Shown here: piece after piece, positions 20,875-32,545 of the stretch
How the letters are laid out: every line of letters starts with the position of its first letter
Position numbering within the stretch: position 1 is the stretch's first letter
Assembly (NCBI RefSeq): GCF_000372725.1
Contig: NW_005199274.1
Location: 1-40,179 of the forward strand
DNA from: Emiliania huxleyi CCMP1516
Lineage: Eukaryota > Haptophyta > Isochrysidales > Noelaerhabdaceae
Direction of reading: 5' to 3'
DNA: 40,179 nt
Notes under the pieces: generated by a model
The model's database searches: none
The model's input: the letters and a program-made list of their open reading frames with translations, nothing else
What the model was told of the DNA's origin: nothing
Translations under genes and position numbers: made by a program

Positions 20875-23800
20875 GCATGGATCTCAGAGCTTGCGTCGGA
20901 CCCGCACTTTCTGGAGCTAGATGCTCCGGTCGCTACCATTCTCGATGAGCTTCTTTGCCTGCGACCCTACCTGATCCTCTTTGCTGGCACCGCCGCGGGT
21001 GCTCTCAGGTTTGAGCTGAAGCGGAAGAAGCGTAGCGGAGGCATGGCGGTTGATACTTTGGTCGACGTCGACCTGCGACGCTGCTGCTTCTTCGTCTCCA
21101 CACGCCTTCAGCGGCCCGAGACGGGTACGTCGCCCTTTCGCCCGCCGGTCCGACGCGCGCGGCTGACTCTGCGCGAGGCGCTTCTCTGCGCTGCTGCGGG
21201 CGGCGCTCCGAGCGTGGTCCGCAGGAGGCGTCTGCGGCGCATGTCTCAGCTGGTGCCTCGGCGGTGGCGTTCGGAGCCGGTGGCGCCCACTCCACTATGG
21301 ACCAGTGAGGGGGTGGCGCCGTTCGTGGTGGAAGGGCAGGCGGCAGCGGCGGCACTCGACAAGAGTCTCGCTGGGGCAGTGGGCCTTGCCGTGGCGCCCA
21401 TCCCACCCGCTCAGGCCAGCGCAGTCGAAAGCGTTGCCACGCTGACAGGCCTGCTGGCCCGCGGGATGAGGGGCGGAGGTTCAAGCTTGCGACCGGACGA
21501 GGCGCTGCAGGCGGTCCGGCTGCAGCTCTGGGCCATCTACTTGCGGCTGCCGTCCGCTGCTCCGCCCGCAGAGTATGAGGCGTGGCGCGATGCGGGCCTT
21601 GTTGTGGCAATGCTCGAGCTGCTCGTACTCGCGCCGTCGCTCTGTCGACTCGAGCGGCGAGCAGGTCGGCCCTGATCACCCCCATTGGTCGCATCTCTTC
21701 TCACCGTTGCCTCTCACTCCGTTCTCTCTCGCCGCCGCGGCTCCCCTTACCCTTGCTGCCCTCGCAGCCGTCCCTCCCCTCCCCGTCGCCTTCCTCGCAG
21801 GCGAGGGAGAGTGCGAGCCGCGGTTGCTCGGAGTCGCGGCGCCACACGAGGCAAACGCGCGTCTCTCTGGCGCCACACCAAAGGCGCAGGCTGGGGTGCC
21901 GCACGAGGTGCGAGCGGAGGCGCGAGCGGAGGCACGAGCGGAGGCGCTGGCAGAGGCACGAGCGGAGGCGTTGGCAGAGGCGGAGGAGGTCGAGGAGGAG
22001 GAGGCGCCGGAGCGGTAGCTAGGGAACCAGTAGCGTCCGTAGGCAGTCCTGCGGTGACAGACGACCCCTCGTCTACACGGGATCACACGGCGACACCTCG
22101 AGGCTACGTGCCTCACTGCCCTGCCACTCTGCCTTCCCTCCGCAGGCGCTCGACGACAGGCCGGCACAGGCCGCAGTCACGGCCGCTCCGAGCGGTGCAA
22201 GGGTCGGCACTGAAGACGATGCTGGAGCTGGGGCGAACGCTGCGGCTCGGCTCGACGACAGGTCGGGCTGTGCGTGGATGGCGCTGCGCGCGACCGCGGT
22301 GCGCGATGCAACAGCGGCCGCGGAGCTCGCCGCCTCTGCTTTCCCGGGCGTGGGGGGTGACGATGCTAGAGCGGCGCGCGCGGCCGCCGCTGCCGAGGCG
22401 AGCCTGGCGAGGTCTGAGTCACAGGCCGAGAACCGGCGCGGCCGCGTGTGCGCTTGCTGCGTCCGGTGCAGCCGCTACGCCGACTACGTGCAGCAAGTAT
22501 CGGAGCGCCCCTCTCTCTTTTTGCCCGATCGCGCATGCATCTCTCTCGCCTCGAGATCGTCACATCGGACCCTCCCTTTGCAATCAATGGCCCACCGATC
22601 CTATCCTTTCCCTCGCCTTCCACCCTCTTCTGTTCTCCCTCCCTTTGTGCAGGTGTGGCAATCTACCGTGACGCGTCATGGAGGTGTTGCGGACAGCGCC
22701 TGCACGCATGACAAGAAGGAGGGCCTTGCCTGGGGGGCGGCGTCTGCCCGCGGTGCACACGCCCTGTCGGACGTGTGGTGGCTGCCAGAGCTGATCGTCT
22801 CGAGGCTTACCGCGGTCGACACGCGATCCACGCGACGCTTGGCCTCCGATTGCTCGCGGTTGCTCGTTGCCGGCCTCGCCTCTCTTCCATTGCTTCGGTC
22901 CATCCGTGGGTGGTGCGACCTCGCGGGGTTCCTCGAGGCGTTCGCTGCGAGTGGGGGCATCGAGGCCGCGGGTGCCATCGCGACGGCCGAGCCCGGCTCG
23001 CAGAGGCGTGACGCGACGGCCTCCCCTCCAGAGGCCACTCTGGCGGGCCTCGCCGCGCCGTGTGATGAGCAGACTGATGCGGAGAAGGTGCGGGCGCCAC
23101 CGTGTCGACCACGCTGCTACTCCTCTCTTCTCCGCTACCTCACCCCTTGCCATTGTTCCTCTCCTCATTAACCCCCCACCGGTTCAAGCTGTTTCACTCG
23201 CTCTCCGCGTCTCTCACGACCGCCTCGCCGTCGTCGCCCTCACCGCCCTTCCCCCCGGCTCCTCCAAGGTCACGGCGGCGACGCAGCTCGTCGCACTGGC
23301 TGCACACGAGCCGCGGACGAGGCTGGCCGTCGAGGGGCGCGTGCTACCGGCCCTGCATGAGCGCCTCCTCGCGAATCAGCTTGGGTGGCCTCAGCGCTCC
23401 CATGATCCTCCGTGCTGGCGACGGGCGGCCGCCTGTGCGCTCGCGCCGCCACAGCGGCTGCCTTCGCCCTCGGATGGCGCAGCCCTCCAGGGCGGCTGTG
23501 AGGACGGCGAGCGCCACTCGCTGCTTGAGCGTGCCAGCGGGCGGCTGCGTGCGTGCGTTCCTCGCTGCGCGGCGGCACTCGGATCAGGAGTCACAACCGA
23601 GACGGTGTGACCCACCCTAGTGCAAACGTTCTCTCACGCCCAAGGGGCTGGCAGGGCGAACCCACCGCATTCTCGCCATGACCCCCGTCTATAGATCGGT
23701 CCTCTCACGAAGACCTCCTCACGAATACATTGCCACGGTGTGCCTATCATTACACTGCCAGACCCTCCCGTCTTCAACCCTGCAGGCCTCACACCTCCAC

Positions 23801-26800
23801 TTGCTAGCATACTACGTCGAGACCCACTCGGCGAGCTGCGACCCGGCGAACCACATCACGAGGCTCATGGGGCCGCTTACGGAGCTGAGTGAGCAGCTCT
23901 TCTACGACGCCCACGCCGCCACTTCTGCGCGGGGCGAGGATACGGTGTCGAGGCTACGCCTTGCTGTCGCCGCCCTGCGCCTCGCTCACAGCCTCTTCGA
24001 AACCAGCCACGACCACTCTGAGCTGCGCCGCCTTTGGCGATCCGTGTACCTTCGGCCGCGGGCCGTGCAGTGGGCACATACCGTGGCATCGTCGCTGCTC
24101 ACCCCCTCGGCTGACTTGCTCTCGCTCGTCGTAGCGCAGAGCGGCTCTTGCGCCGCGGCTGGCAGGCTGATGCGCGAGGGCTGCGCCGCGGCATCACACC
24201 ACTTGGTGCACGCACCTCCAGCTTTCACCCTCGCCATCGTGTGTTTCTCCTCCGCCGCCATTGTCGCCTCTCTCGGCCCCACCATCGCTCGTTCCGCTCT
24301 CGCCCTCCACCCTTTCCAGCTAGACCTTGTCCCGCCCCAGCTCGTCTCCCGACCCGTCAGGTGCACGTGGCGACACTCGTCGGTGAGGAGCGTGAGACGG
24401 CCGAACGGGAGGGGCTCTCGCTGCGCGACCTTTGGGCCTCGGCCAGGCCATACGTGCTCTCGTACCTTAATAAGGTCGCGCATGGAGACGATCTCAGCGC
24501 TGAGGCGGCCGTAGCGCCGGGGGGCTTGCGCTTGCGAGAGCTTATGGCGCCGCAACGGTCGGCCACGCGCTGCGAGTTTCCGCTTCTACGCCTGGTTGCT
24601 GATGCAATCGAGGGCGGTCTCGAGCCATCCGGCGCAGCACCCGCCGTCGCTCGATCTGGCCAGCGCGGCTCAGCAGCCAGCCTGTTGGAAACCATGTGGC
24701 GGCGCGGAGTCGCACTCTACACGGCGAGTGAAGCAGCGTACCGGTGGCGCGTCGTGCGCGGCGCTTGCGAGTCGGGGCGCGGTCGGCTGGAGTCCGGCAC
24801 GCACCAGGCACCCCGCCTGTCCGTGCCGCCGGGGCTTGAGATGCGGGCGAGGCTATGCAGCCGCTACTTCGAGGCGCTCGCGTCGCTGGCTGCCTCACGC
24901 GGGCCGACGGCCGGCGATCAGTTTATAGCGCTCGGCGTGGCGCGCTCGCTCGTCGCTGAGATCTCGCTTGAGCGGCACATCTGCGAGCCAACGAAATGGG
25001 CTCCCGCGACCGGCATCGGCGGCTGCAAGCAAATGCACGACGGAAGTGGAGACACCTCCGGGACCAGCAGCCAATCCAAGCCGTGCCTCTGGCGGGACTC
25101 GCCTGCCTTCTCCACGGAGGACGCGCCGTCGGAGGGCGAGTTCGGGGAGAGTGACGATTCTGACCTCTCCGAGGTAGAAGTGGACGCTCCGCTGGCCTTC
25201 CCAACGGTACCCCGCTTGCGGCCAGCGGTATCGCCCCGGTCGTCGCCCAGATCGCCCCGCCTGCCTCCTCTCGGCAAGGGTCACGCAGGGAAGGCTTCCG
25301 CCGCGGCCAGGCAGGCGGTACCAAAGCTGCAGCTCTCCATTTCAGCCCTTCGTGGAGGCCGCCCGAAAGCCGCGGCAGACTCGCGACAGCCGCAGCAGCC
25401 CCTGCAGCTCTCGTCAGATGCCCAGTGCGTTCTACCCCTGAGCAGCGGCCGCGACGCTTCGCGGCTCAACGCCGCTGCGCCGCGATCGCCCGCGCCGCCA
25501 TCCGCACGCCCTGCTCGAATAGTCAGTGCGCGGACGGACCGCCCTGCGCCCGGCCCTCTGCCGGTCAAGGATGCGTCAGCGGTGGACGAAAGCCAGTCGC
25601 CTCGCGGCCTCTTGATGGCGCAAATAGCCGGCAAGACGGCTGAGAGCGCAGGTGGCAGTGCGCGCCCCTCGCTGGCGGCCGGCAACCTCTCCGCCTCGGC
25701 ATACCGGGCAGAGTGCGGCACGCGGCTGCTCTACGCGAGCGATGACGTGCGCCGCTCCGTCTTGCTCCTCCTCCTCACTCTCCTCGTGGCGCCGGGGCAG
25801 CACCAGCTTGACGCTACGAGCTCAGACAGGGCTGGCGAGACGTCGGCCCCAACAGCGGCGTGTCGTGCCCTGGAGGCGCATCTCAACCACCCTGCCAACC
25901 AGGCCATCCTCCCCTCCCTAGCCTCCGCCGCTGCGCGATGCGGCGAGGCGCACACGGTGCTACTACGCCTCCTCTGCGGCGCGCTCTACTCGCACCACCG
26001 CCACAGCTTCGGAGAGACCATCGCGCGTGGCGCCTTTGGCACCGTCCGCGAGCTCGAGCGTCCGTGCCGTCCGGACGGCGGGAAGGGCGCCGAGGCGCCA
26101 CTGGCGGTCAAGCTCGTCCCAAAGGCTGCAAAGAGCTGCTCCTCGGGCCACCTACCAGAGGTGTTTGCGGAAGTCCTCGCTCTAAGGCGACTGCAGCCGA
26201 GCGGCGTGGCGGCGCGGCTTGTCGATTACGGCTGCGACGCGTCCACTTTCTTCCTCGTGATGCCGCGCTACATGCAGTCGCTGCGTGCGTGGCGGCGCGA
26301 GGCTTGCGGCGGGACGGGCGAGCCTCCCACCGGACAGCTGTTTGCACTGTACGCGCAGGCGCTCTCTGCGGTAGCGCAGATGCACGACGAGCACATCGAG
26401 CACTTTGACATCAAGGCGGACAATTGCTTGCTAGAGGAGGTGGGCGAGGTGGGCCGAGACGCGGCGAGCGCACCTGACGTGGCCCGGGCGGGCGGCCTGC
26501 GCCTGGTGATTGCGGACTTGGGGGTGGCTCGCATCTATGGCGCCGAGGAGCAAGGCCGGTCGCCACGCGATCGAGGCACCGAATGCGTCAAGAGCCCGGA
26601 GATGCTGGAGGTGATTGGACTTCACAGGGGCAGCGCAAGGGCGAGTGCCAACGGTAGCGCCTGGGGCGGCGCTGCTGACGCCGCCGCCAGCAGTCCGCGC
26701 GGGGCCTCGCGCATCACGCGGGGCAGGCCTGGAGACAGAGCTTGGGCGGTCCCGGGGGCCTGCGACGTGTGGGCGTGCGGCTGCCTGCTGTATGAGGTGC

Positions 26801-27024
26801 TGACGGGCGACTACCTCTTTGAGGAGGCGGACTGGTTCCGCTTCTACCTGAGGGTGACGTCGGAGGACCAGCCCATCCTCCTCCCTCCCCACTTGTCGCG
26901 GATCCCCGCCAGCCACGCCGACCAAGTGGCAGCCTTTCTCGGCTTTGTGCTCGAGCGCGATCCTCACCGCCGCCCGTGCATAGGAGCGGTGCGCGCCAGG
27001 TTTGGGCAGCTTGCCCGTGCGTGA
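20875..27024 (+). CDS. Large multi-exon protein kinase with long helical N-terminus
   Basis: Exons 20875-21664, 21801-21988, 22146-22496, 22653-23087, 23269-23604, 23786-24205 and 24361-27024 join in frame with GT...AG introns of 136-181 bases, giving 1727 codons without a start; the 5' end lies upstream. The N-terminal 850 or so residues are helical and leucine-rich (TQLVALAAHEPRTRLAVEG; LRLAVAALRLAHSLFETSHD), suggestive of armadillo-like repeats. Residues about 1050-1280 are Ser/Pro/Arg-rich and disordered. The C-terminal kinase has GAFGTV (1397-1402), ATP lysine K1424, HFDIKADN (1521-1528), DLG in place of DFG (1559-1561), GTECVKSPE in place of APE (about 1580-1587) and a helix-F Asp in CDVWACG. 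This matches a protist/plant kinase group in which GTE-x-x-KSPEM is conserved. Catalytic residues are kept. The exon 21801-21988 donor (GAG|GTCGAG) is the least certain join. Confidence 0.8.
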
Positions 27025-28241
27025 ACGCGTGTAGCTCGAACGCAAGCGGCGGGCAAAACATTTACGTTTTGCAATTTATTATTCGTCGGCCGTCGCGTCG
27101 GCCGTCGCATTCTCGCAATGTCGAACTGCTCAACTCACACCGTCACAGTAGAGAAGGGGGGCCCCGAGAGCGAGATGGAGAGAGAAAACTTCATATGGAA
27201 AACTTTTCACACACCACAGAACTCTGAAAAGAGAAAAGCAGCAGCGCGAGTGCGCCAACTCCAGTCGATACGTGTAGTATCTAAAGATATAAGGGCCTCG
27301 CGTTGTCCGCCGTTTATCCCCGTGACCTGCGCAATTCGTGATACCGAGGAGTCTCGAGCTTCAGCTGGTCCTACCATCATGCCGCTCTCGGAACCGCAGC
27401 GGCGCGAGCGCCGCGCCGCGCAGCGCGCTGCCGAGGCTCAGGACGCGGCTCGCGGGCAGCGCAACCGCCCGGCGCCGAGCCGGTGCTAGGCCGCCTCCGC
27501 TGCGCCTGCTTCCTTGCGCGCCGCTGGACGTCGGCCGAGAAGACCGCTTCCCTCTGGGGACCCGACTCCGCGAAGATCGCGCGCGCGTCGTGAGTGGCGG
27601 CGCGCGCGCGATCTCCGTTCCCGGCCACGCCGGTCGCAGTGGCATGGGCTCACAGGCTCAAAAGCGCTCCCGTCAACAGCGAGCGAGCGCCGCCGCTGCT
27701 CCTCCTCCCGCCGCCGCTCCGCTCACCGAGACAAACTCGGTGCCGCCGTTCTCGCCGCCGCCGCCACCGCCGCCGCCTCGCCCCTCGCCTCCGTCACCGC
27801 CGCCCTCCATCTCGCGGCGGCGTCCCTCTGATGGCGCGGGCGCCTCGCTCACCGGCGCCTCGCCGCCGCCCCCCCCCTTCTCGCGCCGCTCCGCTCGAGC
27901 GTGGCCGCCGCCTCCCCTGTCAATCCCGCCGCCTCCCCTGTCATCCCGCCGCCCGCACCACCGCCGCCACCGCCTCGCGCCTCGCCGCCGCCGCCACCGA
28001 CCGCCCTCTCCCCTACGCCGCTGAGCGCGCCGCGGTGCAGGGGGCGAGCCCCCGCTGCGCAGCCTCACCGCAGTGCACTGCGCTCTCCGCGCCCCTGACG
28101 ATTAGTTGGTGTTGCACAGCATGGAGCTCGGCGAGCGTTTAGCGAGCCCCTCAGCTAGTCACAATAAATTGCGTGAAGATTTCCTAAGAGTGTTCTCCAC
28201 GCTATCTACTAATCTTTGCCGCGTCATCGATGGGCAATAGC
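27025..28241. other. Intergenic between convergent genes
   Basis: GCAAAAC (27053-27059) pairs with GTTTTGC (27066-27072) 29 bases after the kinase stop, a possible 3' untranslated hairpin, followed by an AATTTATTATT stretch. GTCGGCCGTCGC is tandemly doubled near 27089. From 27380 the sequence is CCG-rich; Pro/Ser/Arg frames there (such as plus 27338-28024) are low complexity and not supported. Confidence 0.45.
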
Positions 28242-29042
28242 TCACTGGACAAACTGGGCGGCCACCGCGAGCACAGCTGACCCAAAGATCACGCGGGCGA
28301 TCAGCTGCCCCTGCCCAAGCTGCGGGCTCGCGGCCAGCTCTGCGCCCAGCAGCGCGGTGCGCTCCTCCTCGTACGCCGAAGCGTACTTCTCCTTCCACCG
28401 CAGCTTGTTGACGCCGCGGAGGATCGTAGGAGGCTCGCCGATCCGTGCGTAGACGCGCTGCTGGAGCAGCTCCTCGATTTCGGCCTCGGACCGCTCCCTC
28501 TCCCTCTTCTCCGCCGCCGCCGCGTCGGCCTCCGCATCCTCACTGCTGATACGCGCCAGCGTCGCCGCCTCTGCCGCCGTCGGGGCCTCCGCCTGCATCC
28601 TCTCGAGCGCACTGCGGACAGAGGGCGCGTCGGCCGCGCAGACCTTGCGGACGGTACCCGAGACGTCGATCACAAAGCAGGCCGGCTCGTCGTACAGCGG
28701 CGCGAGGCTCGACTCAACCAACATGCCGAGCAAGGACGTGGGCGCCGTCTGCATCGTCGTGCCGACCGACCCGGCGGGCGCCTCCGCGGCTCCCGGAGCC
28801 ACCACCGCGACGCACGTTGTTCCAGTGGGTGCGAAGGGCGCACCTTCCACCTCAGGGAAGCCGCCGACGAAGATTGCGGCCTGCCGTTCGCTGACTCCGA
28901 GCATCGACGTGAGTTCGTTTGGAAGCACGTCGCCTGCCGCGGCTCTCAGCACGGGATGCGCGGCGCGAGGCGGCAGCAGAGGTGCGGCAGGGCGAAGAGG
29001 CGCGGCGAAGGCGACGGCGGCGGAGAGGGCGGCGAAGAGCAT
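28242..29042 (-). CDS. Plastid-targeted-like protein with C-terminal membrane segment
   Basis: 266 residues from the ATG at 29042-29040, single exon. The first residues, MLFAALSAAVAFA then APLRPAAPLL, look like a signal peptide followed by a transit-like Ala/Pro/Arg-rich stretch, the bipartite leader of proteins imported into secondary plastids. Residues 40-140 hold a compact domain (ELTSMLGVSERQAAIFVGGF, then CFVIDVSGTVRKV) that I do not recognise. A charged coiled coil (about 165-200, EKRERERSEAEIEELL) and a hydrophobic C-terminus (about 245-262, VIFGSAVLAVAAQF) follow. A thylakoid or envelope membrane protein facing the stroma is a fair inference. The gene converges on the large kinase gene. 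Confidence 0.65.
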   Translation of the reverse strand: MLFAALSAAVAFAAPLRPAAPLLPPRAAHPVLRAAAGDVLPNELTSMLGVSERQAAIFVGGFPEVEGAPFAPTGTTCVAVVAPGAAEAPAGSVGTTMQTAPTSLLGMLVESSLAPLYDEPACFVIDVSGTVRKVCAADAPSVRSALERMQAEAPTAAEAATLARISSEDAEADAAAAEKRERERSEAEIEELLQQRVYARIGEPPTILRGVNKLRWKEKYASAYEEERTALLGAELAASPQLGQGQLIARVIFGSAVLAVAAQFVQ

Positions 29043-30265
29043 CTATGGCTGTCGGAGGTGGGCTTGAGCACTTTAGGGTCGATACTGTCCCGTTTTGCTG
29101 CTCACAGCTAGGGACGGCCTCTGCGTCAAAGTCAAATCACCCCCACCACCCTACCACCTCCCACCACGGCAAACCTTCGGCTCCCGCTCAGAGGCGCCCC
29201 GCGCCCGTGTGGCGCGCCGAGGCGGCGCCGAGGCCGGCGCCTTGCACCCGGCCCGCGGCCGGCACCGCCTCGCCCCACAACTGACCGCCCTGCGGCCCCT
29301 GCGCAGGCGTACCACAGGCGTCGCTCAAAAAGCGACGCCGGGTGTGGGCTGCTCCCTTGACCCGTCACCCGCCGCGCCCTCGCCCGGCCGCCTCACCGCT
29401 CACGGAGCGTGCTCGCCGCCGCCGCCGCGCGTCCCGCGCCGCCACGCATGCCCCTTGCCCTGACGCGCGCGCTCTGCAGCGGCGCAGAGCGCGCGTCCCT
29501 GGCACAGACGGAGCAGCGGCCGCGCCAGCGGTCGCTGCTCCGCCCCCCCGTCGCGCGCGCCGCGCGCGCGCTGCCGCCGCCGCCGCCGCCGCCGCCCCCT
29601 CCTCGCCGTCTTCCCCACCCTACCCTCTGTTGCGCGCGCCGCGCAGCCGCGCTGCGTGCCCCCGCCCCCGCCCCCGCCCCCGCTCCCAAGCGCCCCTTCC
29701 CCGGTAGGTGTGCGGAGAAAGTAGAACCAATCGAGAGGTGGCAGAAGCCGCCGTGTGTGACACATATTGCGGCACGTGAGAGTGAGACAGAGCCCCGGCA
29801 GCGGCCAGCGCGCGCGCGCAGCGGCCAGCGCAACAGGCGTTTCAAACAGCAAACGGGACGGCCTGCGCAGCCTCTAACTATTCCGCATTTTCGGGACCCC
29901 TCTCGATCGTCTCGCCCTCCCTGGTGTGTTCAAAAGCAATACTCAACTCTCGCGCCGGCTTTGAACCCGGCCGCGCCGGCTTTGAATCCGCTTCAACCCC
30001 AACGCGCACTCGGTCCGATCTGATGCCGATGGCGGTGCGCCGAGACGCAGACGGCGGCCCGCCCAGCCGTGATCGTGGTGGCGATGGGCCTGCGCTTGTG
30101 CAGCTGCCAGCTCTCCAGCAGCAGCAACCAGCAGTGGCAGCACCAGCAGCCAGCACCCCCCCTGACGCCCTGTGAGCTCTGTGTGGCTCTTCACTACACA
30201 TGTATTTCAACAGAATCAGAAACACACCCAGTCCCGGTCTAGATTCCGCTCGCTAACGCGCTCTC
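29043..30265. other. Intergenic, GC-extreme
   Basis: No gene supported. It has (CCG)n at about 29572-29597 and four CCCCCG units at 29659-29682, whose minus strand could form a G-quadruplex. GCGCCGGCTTTGAA(C/T)CC is duplicated near 29950-29990. Part of it should hold the promoter of the minus-strand plastid-type gene. Confidence 0.45.
29659..29682 (-). repeat. (CCCCCG)4, potential G-quadruplex
   Basis: Four exact hexamers give four G5 runs on the minus strand, about 620 bases upstream of the plastid-type gene on the same strand. Folding is possible from composition; function is unknown. Confidence 0.6.
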
Positions 30266-32177
30266 TCACGAGCCCAAAAGGCCCAAGAAGCGAGATGGAT
30301 CGTCGAGAACCACGTACACTAAGAAGGCGACGGCTAGCAGGGTGGCCGCTGCCGGGTTGTCTTGCAAGAAATCCCCGAGCCTGCTGTCGCCCCGCACGGG
30401 CTTGCTGTCGGAAAAGAATACCGGGAACATCTTTTCCGCTGAGTTCCACTTCAGTCCGCTGATCGGCGTCGCAAGCTGCGCACTGGCCAAACCAGTGGGC
30501 GCTGGTGGCGGCTCGGGCGCCTCCTGCAGCGTCTCCTGCTGCACGTATGTCGGGTCCTCGGACAGCCTCTCGCACTCGGCCAGCAGCGCGCGAGGGTGCT
30601 GCGATCGGTCCCCGAGGCTGCACCGAGCGCGCACCAAGCCCGACTCGTCGACAAGCAGGGAAGTCAGCACCGCCGCGGCGTACAAGTCGACACCGAGTGC
30701 CGCCGCGACACGCACACCGACCGCAGACGAGGGCGGTGCTTTGACCACTCGGACGCTCCCGCCCTCGGCCTGTCGGGAAGGGCACACGGCGACCAGATCG
30801 ACATCCAACGCGTCGAAACCCGCCAAAGTGGCCTCGTCGACTGCCGGCAACGGGCTGCCGACGCAGAAGAGGGCCGCCTACAGGATCGTCCGCGTCTCTG
30901 AGCCGGCCACACCGCTGTGGGCGACTCGTAAAGCACTCGGAGAGCGAGGCCTGTCGGCCAGCTACCCCAAGCAGCTCGCACACATCTGGGGGGAGGCTCA
31001 CGCCAGCGGCGGCACTCATGGACGGCTGTGAGCGCCGTTGCGAACGCGGCAGCGACGGCGGCGGCGACGACGACGGTGGCAGGCGCACATTCCCCGCCTT
31101 GGCCGCCTGCTGCAGCAGCTCGCGCCCGCGCGTCGGGTTGCGCGCGAGCTGGGCGGAGAGCGCAGCGAGCCGCTCCGGCGATGAGAGCTCGAGGGCGGCC
31201 TGCGCCTGCAGCGCCGACAGGGCGATGAGGTCGCAGAGTGCGAAGGATAGCCCCTCCGGGTCGCGAGCCACGCTCAGTGGCACGCCGTCCTCGGCTCGCC
31301 GCCGAAGGAGCGGCGCGTCCTCCTCGCGACCAACCTCGAGCGCGTCGCAGAGCGCGTCGAGCGAGGCGCCGAGATCGTCGGCGCCGGCGGGGTCGAGCTC
31401 CGCCGTTAGGGCGATTGCGACCTCGTCGGGTGTGCCCTCCCTGAGCAAGCTGCGTACGTAGCACGGCCGCACCCCGCGCAGGGTTGCGACGCCGCCGCCG
31501 GTGAGGCCTGACAGGTCGAGCGTTGCAGCCGTGCCCACCTCGGCCAGCCTGCAGCCCTCATCGCACAGGACCGTGGCGACTTCGACAGATGGGCCGGGCT
31601 GGCCGGTGTGCGCCAGCAGCGATTCCTGCTCCGCTTGGCTGATCTGCAGCGGACTGCTGGCTCCCGGCAGCAGGGGCTGCGTGAGCGGGAAGAGAGGCGT
31701 GCCGTGTGCGAGAGGAAGCGGCGAAATGGACGCGCTGGCTCCCGGCCTGAGGCTCGCGCCATCGCTGGAGGAGACGCACACAAACGGGACGCCTTCTCCC
31801 GGCGCCGCAAGGAAGCGCGAGTCCTCGGTGTTGACGAGCACGACACCAGACGCCCCCGCGGCGACGCAGTTGCGCATTTTCTCCTCGAGCGAGCAACTTC
31901 CACGCCGGACGATGGCGATGCCGCCGTGCATAGGGCTGAGCGGCCCGTTGGCCTCCGCGGGCTGCGCTGAAACTAGCCTCCCCGAGAAGTGTACGTGCTC
32001 TCCTTGAGCGTACTGACACATTACCGACGAGCCGGACGACTCGACAAGCCCTTGTCCGCATATGAGCTCGCGAAAGACAGGCCGGCTGCCAAAGCGAAGG
32101 CCCTTGCGGTACATGGCCGGAGCGGTGGGCGGCGCGAGAGCGAGCGAGAGAAAGGCGAAGTGCATGGGCACCCCCAT
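30266..32177 (-). CDS. PA-domain membrane protein, two exons
   Basis: Exons 32177-30966 and 30877-30266 flank an 88-base GT...AG intron; splicing joins DVCELLG to AALFCVGSPLPAVDE in phase for 607 residues. Start is the ATG at 32177. It opens with a signal peptide (MGVPMHFAFLSLALAPPTAPA). A protease-associated (PA) domain follows, with GGIAIVRRGSCSLEEKMRN at about 86-104 and GASGVVLVNTED ending near 119. The middle (about 200-400) is a Leu/Ala-rich helical region of unknown fold. The second exon has a compact domain (DALDVDLVAVCPS, AAAVLTSLLVDESG) and a C-terminal hydrophobic anchor (ATLLAVAFLVYVVL). PA domains sit in the lumen of the endomembrane system, in sorting receptors, proteases and RING ligases. 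No protease or RING motif is seen here. It shares a 368-base upstream region with the divergent Mpv17-family gene. Confidence 0.7.
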
Positions 32178-32545
32178 GGCACCAAAATCGGTGAGTGTTT
32201 TTTTGCTTGGTGCAGAGAGTACCACCAACCATCACTTTAGTTGGTATAGATTATACAACCCCTGCCTAGACGAGTACAGCTAAAGAGTACCCGGTGCTCC
32301 CCTGAGGCCCTGGGGGCCCGTGAACATCTTTAGCTTGTGAGCCAGGAAAAGGGTTGCCTTTTACAAACAACGCTCCTCCGGCGCAGCAGGGGTCCCCGGA
32401 GGGGGGCTCAAGCGCTCCACGCCACGCCGCTTGCGGCGGTCCTATTCCCAGCTCCGCTGAGGGCCTCGGCGCGTTATCCAACGGAGCAAGGCGGAACGAA
32501 AAGAAATTCCGGCTGCATACTCGATCCCTCGCCTCATTTTGCTGC
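32178..32545. promoter_or_regulatory. Shared upstream region of divergent genes
   Basis: 368 bases separate the start codons of the PA-domain gene (minus) and the Mpv17-family gene (plus). No TATA box or repeated box is evident. It is listed because it must hold both promoters. Confidence 0.5.

Noticed and set aside
27338..28142. Proline-rich protein genes
   Set aside because: CCG-driven low-complexity frames with no start context, no partner exon and no domain.
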